From positions 1 through 64,000 of the forward strand of contig NZ_CABVPR010000026.1 of assembly GCF_902499135.1 (NCBI RefSeq): a stretch of DNA of 64,000 nucleotides, given 5' to 3'. This DNA is from Burkholderia dolosa. Its GTDB lineage: Bacteria; Pseudomonadota; Gammaproteobacteria; Burkholderiales; Burkholderiaceae. This document shows positions 1-7,483 of this stretch, piece after piece (position 1 is the first letter of the stretch; every line of letters starts with the position of its first letter). The position numbers and the translations under genes were made by a program. Under the pieces are notes generated by a model. It did no database searches. It saw only the letters and a list, made by a program, of their open reading frames with translations, and was not told where the DNA came from.

Positions 1-1009
1 AGCACCGGCTCCTGCTCCGGCTGCTTCGGCGCCCGCGAAGGCTGCGCCGGCTGCGGCTGCGCCGGCCGCCGCGCCGTCGCGCGAGTACCGCGCGAGCCAT
101 GCGTCGCCGTCGGTGCGCAAGTTCGCGCGCGAGCTCGGCGTCGACGTGTCGCGCGTGCAGGGCTCGGGGCCGAAGGGCCGCATCACGAAGGACGACGTGA
201 CGAGCTTCGTGAAGGGCGTGATGACCGGCCAGCGTGCGGCGCCGGCCGCAGCAGCCGCGCCGGCAGGCGGCGGCGAGCTGAACCTGCTGCCGTGGCCGAA
301 GGTCGACTTCTCGAAGTTCGGCCCGTTCGAGGCGAAGCCGCTGTCGCGCATCAAGAAGATCTCCGGCGCGAACCTGCATCGCAACTGGGTGATGATTCCG
401 CACGTGACGAACAACGACGAAGCGGACATCACCGATCTCGAAGCGCTGCGTGTGCAGTTGAACAAGGAGCACGAGAAGGCGGGCGTGAAGTTCACGATGC
501 TCGCGTTCGTGATCAAGGCAGTCGTCGCCGCGCTGAAGAAGTTCCCGACCTTCAACGCGAGCCTCGACGGCGACAACCTCGTGTTCAAGCAGTACTACCA
601 CATCGGTTTCGCTGCCGACACGCCGAACGGCCTCGTCGTGCCGGTGATCCGCGATGCGGACAAGAAGGGCCTCGTCGAGATCGCGAAGGAAATGGCCGAG
701 CTGTCGAAGGCCGCGCGCGAGGGCAAGCTGAAGCCGGACCAGATGCAGGGCGGCTGCTTCTCGATCTCGTCGCTCGGCGGGATCGGCGGCACGCATTTCA
801 CGCCGATCATCAACGCGCCGGAAGTGGCGATCCTCGGGTTGTCGCGCGGCCAGATGAAGCCGGTGTGGGACGGCAAGCAGTTCGTGCCGCGCCTGACGCT
901 GCCGCTGTCGCTGTCGTACGACCATCGCGTGATCGATGGCGCGGAAGCCGCGCGGTTCAATGCGTATCTCGGCGCATTGCTGGCCGATTTCCGTCGCATC
1001 ATTCTTTGA
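1..1009 (+). CDS. aceF: Pyruvate dehydrogenase E2, dihydrolipoamide acetyltransferase (5'-truncated by window)
   Basis: Transfers acetyl groups from lipoyl-lysine to CoA in the cytosolic pyruvate dehydrogenase complex. The reading frame is open from base 2, so the start lies outside the window. The visible part begins with an Ala/Pro-rich swinging linker. A peripheral-subunit-binding domain follows (VRKFARELGVD to GRITKDDV). The catalytic acetyltransferase domain ends near the C-terminus with the active-site signature SYDHRVIDGAEAARF. The lipoyl domains must lie upstream. The next gene encodes the matching E3, so this is the tail of an aceE-aceF-lpdA cluster. A branched-chain or 2-oxoglutarate E2 is less likely given the linker and the lipoyl-bearing E3 partner. 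Confidence 0.93.
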   Translation, partial: APAPAPAASAPAKAAPAAAAPAAAPSREYRASHASPSVRKFARELGVDVSRVQGSGPKGRITKDDVTSFVKGVMTGQRAAPAAAAAPAGGGELNLLPWPKVDFSKFGPFEAKPLSRIKKISGANLHRNWVMIPHVTNNDEADITDLEALRVQLNKEHEKAGVKFTMLAFVIKAVVAALKKFPTFNASLDGDNLVFKQYYHIGFAADTPNGLVVPVIRDADKKGLVEIAKEMAELSKAAREGKLKPDQMQGGCFSISSLGGIGGTHFTPIINAPEVAILGLSRGQMKPVWDGKQFVPRLTLPLSLSYDHRVIDGAEAARFNAYLGALLADFRRIIL

Positions 1010-1290
1010 TGAGCGGGGAGAGTGCTCGCGGGGGCGTGGGTTTTGTTCTGTCGGTTATCCGCGCTCTGCCTTTGAACCTGTATTGCCAACGGTCTGCTAG
1101 CGTCGCCCCTGCGCGGGGCGGCGGTCACTTTTCTTTGTCTTCCAAAGAAAAGTAACCAAAAGAAAGGCGCGTCCTTGGGCGGACGGCAAAGGTGGTGCTG
1201 CCCAGGTTCGCGTTCTTTGGTCAGGCCGTAAGCGCGGTTCTCTGCGGGGTTCTCCCTCTCTGTCTGCAGCTAATCAAGAAGGGGACAGTC
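1010..1290. other. aceF-lpdA intergenic region
   Basis: This 281 bp gap separates two genes of one complex, which is long for an operon. It contains the palindromic element at 1127-1153 and a tail of similar composition to about 1260. An open frame upstream of the lpdA ATG, from about 1192, runs through this sequence but encodes nothing recognisable, so I treat it as untranslated. No clear promoter was found. Confidence 0.6.
1127..1153. repeat. Intergenic palindromic element
   Basis: The two arms, ACTTTTCTTTG (1127-1137) and CAAAGAAAAGT (1143-1153), form a perfect 11 bp inverted repeat around a 5-base loop. The AT-rich arms sit in GC-rich surroundings (GGCGGTCA before, AACCAAAAGAAAGGCGCG after). 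From memory, this core and its flanks resemble a repeat family dispersed between genes in Burkholderia and Ralstonia. Only one copy occurs in this window, so membership of a repeat family is inferred. Confidence 0.6.
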
Positions 1291-3060
1291 ATGAGTCTCA
1301 TCGAAGTCAAGGTTCCGGATATCGGCGATTTCAGCGGCGTCGATGTCATCGAAGTCAACGTGAAGCCGGGCGACGTGATCGAAAAAGAGCAGACGCTCAT
1401 CACGCTCGAATCCGATAAAGCCTCCATGGAAGTGCCGAGCGACGTCGCCGGCACCGTCAAGGAAATCAAGATCAAGGCCGGCGACAAGGTCTCGCAAGGC
1501 ACGGTCATCGCGCTCGTCGAAGCAGCAGAAGGCGCAGCCGCACCCGCGAAAGCGCCGGAGCCGGCCAAGCCCGCCGCAGCCGCGCCGGCGCCCGCCCCTG
1601 CAGCGGCACCGGCACCCGCGCCGCAAGCGGGCAGCTATGCGGGCGCCGCCGACATCGAGTGCGACATGCTCGTGCTCGGCGCCGGCCCCGGCGGCTACTC
1701 GGCCGCGTTCCGCGCGGCCGATCTCGGCATGAAGACGGTGCTCGTCGAGCGCTATTCGACGCTCGGCGGCGTGTGTCTGAACGTCGGCTGCATTCCGTCG
1801 AAGGCGCTGCTGCATACGGCGCTCGTCGTCGAGGAAGCCGAAGCGCTTGCCGCGCACGGCATCTCGTTCGGCAAGCCGCAGGTCGACCTCGACAAGCTGC
1901 GCGACTTCAAGGGCGGCGTCGTCAAGAAGCTGACCACGGGCCTCGCCGGCATGGCGAAGGCGCGCAAGGTCGAAGTGGTCACCGGTGTCGGTGCGTTCGT
2001 CGATCCGTTCCACATGGAAGTGCAGGGCGAGAACGGCAAGAAGGTCGTGAAGTTCAAGCAGGCGATCATCGCCGCGGGCTCGCAGGCGGTGAAGCTGCCG
2101 TTCATGCCGGACGATCCGCGTGTCGTCGATTCGACCGGCGCGCTCGAACTGCGTCAGCTGCCCAAGCGCATGCTGGTGATCGGCGGCGGCATCATCGGTC
2201 TCGAAATGGCGACGGTGTATTCGACGCTCGGCGCCGAGATCGACGTCGTCGAGATGATGGACGGCCTGATGATGGGCGCGGACCGCGATCTCGTGAAGGT
2301 CTGGGAAAAGTACAACGCGAAGCGCTTCGGCAACGTGATGCTGAAGACCAAGACGGTCGGCGCGGAAGCGAAGGAAGACGGGATCTACGTGAAGTTCGAA
2401 GGCGAGAAGGCGCCGGCGGAAGCGCAGCGCTACGACCTCGTGCTGGTCGCGGTGGGCCGCAGCCCGAACGGCAAGAAGATCGGCGCCGACAAGGCGGGCG
2501 TCGCGGTGACGGATCGCGGCTTCATCGAAGTCGACAAGCAGATGCGCACGAACGTGCCGCACATCTTCGCGATCGGCGACATCGTCGGCCAGCCGATGCT
2601 CGCGCACAAGGCCGTGCACGAAGGCCACGTCGCAGCGGAAGCCGCGCACGGCGAGAAAGCGTACTTCGACGCGCTGCAGATTCCGTCGGTCGCGTACACG
2701 GACCCCGAAGTCGCGTGGGCCGGCAAGACGGAAGACCAGTGCAAGGCCGAAGGGATCAAGTACGGCAAGGCCGTGTTCCCGTGGGCGGCTTCGGGCCGCG
2801 CGATCGCGAACGGCCGTGACGAAGGCTTCACGAAGCTGATCTTCGACGAGGAAACGCACCGCGTGATCGGCGGCGGCATCGTCGGCCTGAACGCGGGCGA
2901 TCTGATCAGCGAAGTGTGTCTCGCGGTCGAGATGGGCGCGGACGCGGAAGATATCGGCAAGACGATTCATCCGCACCCGACGCTCGGCGAATCCGTCGGC
3001 ATGGCCGCCGAACTGTACGAAGGCGTCTGTACCGACCTCCCGCCGCAGCGCAAGAAGTAA
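1291..3060 (+). CDS. lpdA: Dihydrolipoamide dehydrogenase (E3) with N-terminal lipoyl domain
   Basis: FAD enzyme that reoxidises dihydrolipoyl groups of the pyruvate dehydrogenase complex with NAD+. The protein has 589 residues, longer than the usual 465-480, because residues 1-78 are a lipoyl domain (lipoyl-lysine K43 in [11 protein letters not shown]) followed by an Ala/Pro linker to about residue 118. The FAD-binding [11 protein letters not shown] motif lies near residue 130. The redox disulfide is C162/C167 in [13 protein letters not shown]. An NAD-binding [10 protein letters not shown] motif and the C-terminal HPHPT active-site base follow. The ATG at 1291 was chosen over an upstream start at 1192 because homology begins there. 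It follows E2, and an intrinsic terminator comes after it. Confidence 0.95.
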   Translation: MSLIEVKVPDIGDFSGVDVIEVNVKPGDVIEKEQTLITLESDKASMEVPSDVAGTVKEIKIKAGDKVSQGTVIALVEAAEGAAAPAKAPEPAKPAAAAPAPAPAAAPAPAPQAGSYAGAADIECDMLVLGAGPGGYSAAFRAADLGMKTVLVERYSTLGGVCLNVGCIPSKALLHTALVVEEAEALAAHGISFGKPQVDLDKLRDFKGGVVKKLTTGLAGMAKARKVEVVTGVGAFVDPFHMEVQGENGKKVVKFKQAIIAAGSQAVKLPFMPDDPRVVDSTGALELRQLPKRMLVIGGGIIGLEMATVYSTLGAEIDVVEMMDGLMMGADRDLVKVWEKYNAKRFGNVMLKTKTVGAEAKEDGIYVKFEGEKAPAEAQRYDLVLVAVGRSPNGKKIGADKAGVAVTDRGFIEVDKQMRTNVPHIFAIGDIVGQPMLAHKAVHEGHVAAEAAHGEKAYFDALQIPSVAYTDPEVAWAGKTEDQCKAEGIKYGKAVFPWAASGRAIANGRDEGFTKLIFDEETHRVIGGGIVGLNAGDLISEVCLAVEMGADAEDIGKTIHPHPTLGESVGMAAELYEGVCTDLPPQRKK

Positions 3061-3103
3061 CGCCACACCGTCGGCACAGCGATGTGCCGACGATGAAAGA
3101 AGA

Positions 3104-3139
3104 ACGCCGCCGCCCGGACTGCCGGACGGCGGCGTTTTT
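3104..3139 (+). terminator. Intrinsic terminator after lpdA
   Basis: The arms ACGCCGCCG and CGGCGGCGT enclose a second short CCGG/CCGG pairing and are followed by a run of five T. It lies 44 bp after the lpdA stop and ends the pyruvate dehydrogenase operon. Confidence 0.8.
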
Positions 3140-3220
3140 GTTTGCCGGCGCACATGTCGGCCGCCGCGCGCGAGGGCCGGCGGTCTGCCGGCTTCGTGCG
3201 TTTTCCGTCGCTCCAAACGG

Positions 3221-3246
3221 AAAAGCCGCGCGTTGCGCGGCTTTTT
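3221..3246 (-). terminator. Intrinsic terminator of the phasin gene
   Basis: The hairpin AAAAGCCGCGC-GTT-GCGCGGCTTTTT has T runs on both strands and could work in both directions. It lies 17 bp beyond the phasin stop codon on the minus strand. Confidence 0.75.
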
Positions 3247-3262
3247 CAGGAGCGAAGGACGC

Positions 3263-3829
3263 TTATGCGGCCGGCTTGCTCGAACGACGCGACGCAGCGG
3301 CGGTCGCAGCCTTCGTGGCGACAGCGGCAGCGGCGTTGAAGTTCGTTTCGGCGATTTCGACGGCTTGCTTCGTCGCCTTCTGAACCGTTTCGTACGTCGT
3401 GTTCGCGGCGTTCAGTGCCGACTTCAGCGCGGCGACGGCCGTTTCCGAGCCGGCCGGCGCGTTCTTCGCGACGTTGTCGACGAGCGCCTGGACCTTGCGG
3501 TTCTGCTCTTCGAATTGCGCTTCGGCGACCTTCGCGAACTCGGCTTGCGTCGACGACGCGATTTCATACAGGTGACGGCCGTACGACAGCACCTTTTCGG
3601 CGACCGGCTGCGTCAGGCTTGCCTGCAGCGCGAGCAGTTCCTGCGCATCCTTCGCGGACAGCAGACGCTGCGCGTTTTCCTGGCTCTCGACGAGCGTCGA
3701 CTTTACGACTTGAAGGTTCAGTTCGATCAGCTTCTCGACGCCTTCGAACGCCTTGGTCGTCAGACCGAACAGGCTTTCGAGGTTGGCTTTCTGGGCAGCG
3801 GCGATTTGCTCCGGGGTCAGCAAGGACAT
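3263..3829 (-). CDS. phaP: Phasin family protein
   Basis: Phasins coat polyhydroxyalkanoate granules in the cytoplasm and control their size and number. The 188-residue product starts [18 protein letters not shown], which is typical of the beta-proteobacterial phasin family. It is almost entirely amphipathic helix with Ala/Glu/Gln-rich stretches and ends in an Ala-rich basic tail (residues about 165-188). The ATG at 3829 has a good ribosome site (AGGAG, 8 bases upstream). The gene stands alone between two terminators. Its promoter, about 100 bp upstream, carries two PhaR-like operators, which supports a role in granule metabolism. No PHA synthase genes are in the window. Confidence 0.9.
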   Translation of the reverse strand: MSLLTPEQIAAAQKANLESLFGLTTKAFEGVEKLIELNLQVVKSTLVESQENAQRLLSAKDAQELLALQASLTQPVAEKVLSYGRHLYEIASSTQAEFAKVAEAQFEEQNRKVQALVDNVAKNAPAGSETAVAALKSALNAANTTYETVQKATKQAVEIAETNFNAAAAVATKAATAAASRRSSKPAA

Positions 3830-3905
3830 GGTCTAGCTCCTGAAAAGCGATCACGTCGATCGCAGGGTAAGGGCACTACGCTGGGGAATGTCGGTGCCGC
3901 GACGC

Positions 3906-3922
3906 TTTGTGCAACGCAGCAA
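3906..3922 (-). promoter_or_regulatory. PhaR-like operator 1 (overlaps phaP transcription start)
   Basis: The plus strand reads TTTGTGCAACGCAGCAA, a near-palindrome (TTGTGC and GCAGCAA arms). It lies just downstream of the -10 element of the phasin promoter, where a bound repressor would block initiation. It matches the second copy at 3965-3979 apart from one inserted base. The family knowledge is that PhaR represses phasin genes through TGC-rich palindromes. Assigning PhaR here is inference. Confidence 0.55.
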
Positions 3923-3930
3923 TGAGGGCT

Positions 3931-3958
3931 ATTTTAGGGCACAGAAAACTGTTGTCAA
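3931..3958 (-). promoter_or_regulatory. phaP promoter (-35/-10)
   Basis: On the minus strand there is a perfect -35 TTGACA (3958-3953), a 16 bp spacer and the -10 TAAAAT (3936-3931), five of six matches to consensus. It lies about 100 bp upstream of the phaP ATG. The repeats on either side suggest that a strong sigma-70 promoter is held in check by a repressor. Confidence 0.75.
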
Positions 3959-3964
3959 GCATTT

Positions 3965-3979
3965 TTGTGCGTTGCACAA
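3965..3979 (-). promoter_or_regulatory. PhaR-like operator 2 (upstream of -35)
   Basis: TTGTGC-GTT-GCACAA has perfect 6 bp arms. Its reverse complement equals the first operator apart from one missing base. It lies 6 bp upstream of the -35 hexamer, so the two sites bracket the promoter. Confidence 0.55.
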
Positions 3980-4417
3980 TCCTGACAAATTATCGACAAA
4001 ACAACGAGTTATCGTGGTTCTTCGGAATCGGTTTCAGCCGCGTTCCCAGATGGTGCGCGCGTGCCCTTCATCGGCGCGCCGCACAATGGTTTTACGCCGG
4101 TAAACCTGACAGCCGCTTGGAACGTTATGCTTGTGTTCCTGTCGAAGAGCGCGCCGTTCCGACGGGCTTGCCGTGGCGACGTGCCGCCGCTACGGCCGGG
4201 ATCGGCGCCGTTGGCGTGCCGAACGCCGATACGTAGTTCCCCCGCTTTAAATTGTTTCCAAAGTGACGTTATCTCAATTAACCGTGCGGTAATCGGGAGG
4301 CGGGCGCTGTCGGGCAGCGCGTCCCATGATTTTTTTCGATGGGAGCGGGCGGGACGATCGGCCAAATGCCGGTCGACCTTACATTCCGGTTTAACGACGA
4401 TCGGTAAGTGCCTAATA

Positions 4418-4446
4418 TTGCTCTTTTTTTAAGCTTTAACTACACT
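4418..4446 (+). promoter_or_regulatory. Candidate pbpG promoter
   Basis: TTGCTC (4418-4423), an exact 17 bp spacer and TACACT (4441-4446), each matching four of six consensus bases. Transcription would begin near 4453, 29 bases before the ATG at 4482. This rules against the upstream TTG at 4446 as the start codon, because it lies in the -10 element. Confidence 0.5.
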
Positions 4447-4481
4447 TGCGGGAACCTCCCGCCCGCTTTGTCCAGACCCCA

Positions 4482-5636
4482 ATGAAAGCCGAATCGTTTT
4501 CACCACGCAGACTGTTGCAGAGCATGACGCTCGGCACGGCTGTGTCGGTCGCCGTTGCGCTGCTCGCGACCGCTGCGCCCGTCGACGCCTTCGCCGCGAC
4601 CGCGAACGCGCATCACAGCGCCAAGAAGGCCGCTTCCGCTTCGTCCGCGAAGAAGAAGCCGGCCGCTGCTGCCGCCAAATCCGTCAAATCCGCGAAGGTC
4701 GCGTCGGCCGACGAGCCGCGCGCGAGAGTGTCGCGCAAGCGCGTGACGCTCGCCGCGAACGCGCACGGCCACCGTGCTGCGGTCCGCAAGGTCGCGTTCC
4801 AGCCGCGTCCGCCGAGCGTCGGCCAGGCGTTCGGCCTGCATGACACGCCCGATGCGCTCGCGCTGCGCTCGAGCGTCGCGTACGTCGTCGACCAGAACAC
4901 CGGCGAGCCGCTGTTCGACAAGAATTCGCATGCCGTCGTGCCGATCGCGTCGATCTCGAAGCTGATGACCGCGATGGTCGTGCTCGATTCGAAGCTGCCG
5001 ATGACTGACCAGCTCGAAGTCACCGACGAAGACCGCGATTACGAGAAGGGCACCGGCTCGCGCCTGTCGGTCGGTTCGGTGCTGTCGCGCGAGGACATGC
5101 TGCACATCGCGCTGATGGCGTCGGAAAACCGCGCGGCCGCCGCGCTGTCGCGCTACTACCCGGGCGGTCGTCCGGCGTTCATCGCCGCGATGAACGCGAA
5201 GGCGAAGGCACTCGGCATGGCCGACACGCATTTCGAGAATTCGACCGGATTGTCGAGCTCGAACGTGTCGAGCGCGCGCGACCTCGTGAAGCTGGTCAAC
5301 GCGGCGTACCAATACCCGCTGATCCGCAAGTTCTCGACCGACCGTACGTACGAGGTGTACACGGGCAAGCGCAATCTGGTCTACAACAGCACGAACGCGC
5401 TGATTCGCGGCAACGGCTCGTGGGACATCGGGCTGCAGAAGACCGGCTTCATCAACGAGGCGGGCGAATGCCTCGTGATGCAGGCGACGATCCACGGCCG
5501 GCCGGTCGTGATGGTGCTGCTGGATTCGTTCGGCAAGTATTCGCGTTTCGCCGACGCGGCTCGCCTGCGCAACTGGCTCGACGCCGGCGGCGGCGAGCGG
5601 CTGACCGCAGCCAACACGGCGGCCGGCGGCACCTGA
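4482..5636 (+). CDS. pbpG: D-alanyl-D-alanine endopeptidase, peptidase S11 (PBP7 family)
   Basis: Periplasmic penicillin-binding protein that cleaves D-Ala peptide bonds or crosslinks in peptidoglycan. The 384-residue product has a signal peptide (residues 1 to about 38, ending VDAFAATA). A Lys/Ala/Arg-rich segment (about 40-115) with no obvious fold follows, then the S11 catalytic domain. The nucleophile motif is SISK (S157-K160), the second motif is SEN in MASENRAAA, and the third is KTG in LQKTGFINEAG. The start at 4482 fits both the signal peptide and the promoter. The long basic linker is unusual compared with E. coli PBP7 and may bind the cell wall. DacA-type carboxypeptidase is the alternative, but the short C-terminus lacks a membrane amphipathic helix. 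Confidence 0.88.
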   Translation: MKAESFSPRRLLQSMTLGTAVSVAVALLATAAPVDAFAATANAHHSAKKAASASSAKKKPAAAAAKSVKSAKVASADEPRARVSRKRVTLAANAHGHRAAVRKVAFQPRPPSVGQAFGLHDTPDALALRSSVAYVVDQNTGEPLFDKNSHAVVPIASISKLMTAMVVLDSKLPMTDQLEVTDEDRDYEKGTGSRLSVGSVLSREDMLHIALMASENRAAAALSRYYPGGRPAFIAAMNAKAKALGMADTHFENSTGLSSSNVSSARDLVKLVNAAYQYPLIRKFSTDRTYEVYTGKRNLVYNSTNALIRGNGSWDIGLQKTGFINEAGECLVMQATIHGRPVVMVLLDSFGKYSRFADAARLRNWLDAGGGERLTAANTAAGGT

Positions 5637-5674
5637 TCCGGTGTGCGGCGGGTTTTCGCCGCGCCGATGCCGAC

Positions 5675-5705
5675 AAAAAAGCCCCGCGGTCGCGGGGCTT
5701 TTTTT
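5675..5705. terminator. Bidirectional terminator between pbpG and the IclR gene
   Basis: AAAAAAGCCCCGCG-GT-CGCGGGGCTTTTTT has T tracts on both strands. It lies 38 bp after the pbpG stop and 32 bp beyond the stop of the convergent regulator gene. Confidence 0.85.
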
Positions 5706-5737
5706 GCTTCACGCCGGCAGCGTTGCGGCGGCGCGCG

Positions 5738-6547
5738 TCATGCCTGCCGCTGCAATCCTTCCGTATCTTTTTCCGGAGCCGGCCGGTAGCCGAGCGCTTC
5801 CGAAATCGTGAGCGCGGTGCGGCTCAGCTGGCCGAGCCACGCGTCCTGCAAGCGGTCGGCCGGCGCCGACAGCGACAGACCCGCGACGAGCTTGCCCGAA
5901 TCGTCGTAGATGCCGGCCGCGATGCAGCGCACGCCCAGTTCGAGCTCTTCGTTGTCGCGCGCGCACGATTGCTGGCGCACCAGCGCCAGTTCGCGTTCGA
6001 GTTTCGCGATGTCGGTAATGCTGTTCTGCGTATGCCCGGAAAGCCCGGTGCGCGTCGCGTAGGCGCGCACGCGCGACGTTTCGTCGGCCGCGAGGAACAG
6101 CTTGCCGACCGACGTCAGGTGCAGCGGCGCGCGGCCGCCGATCGCGCGCACGACCTGCATCCCGGAGCGCTCCGAATATGCGCGTTCGATATAGACGATC
6201 TCGTCGCCCTGACGTACCGACAGGTTCACGGTCTGCCCGGTCAGCCGATGCAGCTCCCGCATCGGCATCAGCGCCGCGTCGCGCACCGACAGGCGCGCTT
6301 TCACGAGGTTGCCGAGCTCGAGCAGCCGCATGCCGAGGCGATACGTACCGGGATCGGAGCGATCGACGAGGCGGCACGTGACCATGTCGTTGAGAATGCG
6401 GTGCGCGGTGGACGGATGCAGTTCGGTACGCTGGGCGAGGTCCTTCAGGCTGACGGGGTCGCTGTGCGCGGCGAGCGCGTCCAGCAACCGCATCATGCGT
6501 TCGATCACCTGGATCGACGTTTTGGAATCCGGAGTGGGTTGGCTCAT
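5738..6547 (-). CDS. IclR family transcriptional regulator
   Basis: DNA-binding regulator of 269 residues. A winged helix-turn-helix lies near residues 30-60 (VSLKDLAQRTELHPSTAHRIL). The IclR ligand-binding domain follows from about residue 85 (RLGMRLLELG to ERAYSERSGMQ), with the family C-terminal pattern GVRCIAAGIYD. It is transcribed divergently from the lactate-oxidation genes lutA-lutB, so controlling them in response to a small organic acid is a reasonable inference. Lactate operons more often use GntR/LldR-type regulators, so the ligand is open. A perfect palindrome lies 17 bp upstream of its ATG. Confidence 0.85.
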   Translation of the reverse strand: MSQPTPDSKTSIQVIERMMRLLDALAAHSDPVSLKDLAQRTELHPSTAHRILNDMVTCRLVDRSDPGTYRLGMRLLELGNLVKARLSVRDAALMPMRELHRLTGQTVNLSVRQGDEIVYIERAYSERSGMQVVRAIGGRAPLHLTSVGKLFLAADETSRVRAYATRTGLSGHTQNSITDIAKLERELALVRQQSCARDNEELELGVRCIAAGIYDDSGKLVAGLSLSAPADRLQDAWLGQLSRTALTISEALGYRPAPEKDTEGLQRQA

Positions 6548-6563
6548 GTCGGGGGAAAATCGG

Positions 6564-6575
6564 TTGACGCGTCAA
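6564..6575. promoter_or_regulatory. Perfect palindrome upstream of the IclR gene, candidate operator
   Basis: TTGACGCGTCAA is a perfect 12 bp palindrome in the 180 bp divergent region between the regulator gene and lutA. A second short inverted repeat, CGAACG-C-CGTTCG, lies at 6614-6626. Either could be the binding site of the regulator. Assignment is by position only. Confidence 0.35.
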
Positions 6576-6671
6576 GCGGTATTCGTCGATTGTATCTCGT
6601 ATTGTGAAAAAAGCGAACGCCGTTCGAGGAAGTCCTCGTTTCCGGCAGGGCCGCTCGTACGCAAGCCGGCG

Positions 6672-6700
6672 TTGGTCTTGCCGGTCAAACGGCGGATAAT
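6672..6700 (+). promoter_or_regulatory. Candidate lutA promoter
   Basis: TTGGTC (6672-6677), a 17 bp spacer and GATAAT (6695-6700, five of six to consensus), followed by a good ribosome site AAGGAG before the ATG at 6728. The -35 element is weak, consistent with an activated or regulated promoter. Confidence 0.4.
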
Positions 6701-6727
6701 GAGAGCCGTTTTCTCCAAGGAGCGCGT

Positions 6728-7450
6728 ATGCGAGTCGGTTTGTTCGTGACCTGCCTGGTCGACCTGATGCGTCCGGAAATCGGCTTTTCCGCGCTCAAGC
6801 TGATTCGCGAAGCCGGCTACGAGGTCGTCGTGCCGTCCGCGCAGACCTGCTGCGGCCAGCCGGCCTACAACTCGGGCGAGCGTGCGCTCGCACGCGATCT
6901 CGCCGAGAAGGCGCTGCGCGAGTTCGAGCAGTTCGACTACGTGGTCGCGCCGTCCGGCTCGTGCGGCGGGATGATCCGCGCGCACTACGGCCACCTGTTC
7001 CGCGACGATCCCGAACTCATGGCGCGCTATGCGCGGTTCCAGCAGAAGGTGTACGAATTGACCGATTTCCTCGCGAACGTGGCAAAGGTCACGCTGCCGC
7101 GCGGCGAATTCGCGGGGCCCGTCACGTATCACGACTCGTGCTCGGGCCTGCGCGAGCTCGGCGTGAAGGCGCAGCCGCGCGCGTTGCTCGCGCAGCGCGG
7201 CGTCGCCGTCACCGAGATGAAGGACTGCGAGCACTGCTGCGGCTTCGGCGGTACGTTCGCGGTCAAGTACGGCGACGTTTCGGCCGCGATCGCCGACGAG
7301 AAGTGCGCGAACGTACGCGCGTCGGGCGCCGGCGCAGTCGTGCTCGGCGATCTCGGCTGCATGCTGAACATCGAAGGGCGGTTGCGCCGCACCGGCGACC
7401 GCGACACGCGCGTGCTGCACGTTGCGCAAGTGCTGGCGGGCGACGTCTGA
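6728..7450 (+). CDS. lutA: L-lactate oxidation Fe-S protein, LutA/LldE (YkgE) family
   Basis: Subunit of the LutABC (LldEFG) complex that oxidises L-lactate to pyruvate. The 240 residues match the family length. Two cysteine-rich CCG-type domains are visible: TCCGQPAYNSG with SCGGM, and DSCSGLRELG with CEHCCGFGG. These are typical of heterodisulfide-reductase-like redox subunits. It has a strong ribosome site and is 33 bp from the next gene. The usual third gene, lutC, is not adjacent. Confidence 0.88.
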   Translation: MRVGLFVTCLVDLMRPEIGFSALKLIREAGYEVVVPSAQTCCGQPAYNSGERALARDLAEKALREFEQFDYVVAPSGSCGGMIRAHYGHLFRDDPELMARYARFQQKVYELTDFLANVAKVTLPRGEFAGPVTYHDSCSGLRELGVKAQPRALLAQRGVAVTEMKDCEHCCGFGGTFAVKYGDVSAAIADEKCANVRASGAGAVVLGDLGCMLNIEGRLRRTGDRDTRVLHVAQVLAGDV

Positions 7451-7483
7451 CGCCCGGTTCCGCTCACTTTCCCCGATACCGCG

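Larger units (their letters stand above)
3830..4481. other. Regulatory region between divergent phaP and pbpG
   Basis: This 652 bp gap is noticeably more AT-rich than the genes around it. The left part (3900-3980) holds the phasin promoter and operators, and the right end (4418-4446) holds the pbpG promoter. Between 4010 and 4400 I see no convincing gene. Short frames on both strands lack ribosome sites and recognisable sequence. There is a small hairpin, CCCAT/ATGGG, near 4322. Confidence 0.6.

Noticed and set aside
4009-4365. Minus-strand open frame of 118 codons in the phaP-pbpG gap.
   Set aside because: No ribosome site or recognisable sequence, and composition is like the surrounding non-coding DNA.
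4446-4481. Upstream TTG start for pbpG.
   Set aside because: It falls in the -10 element of the likely promoter and would place extra residues before the signal peptide.
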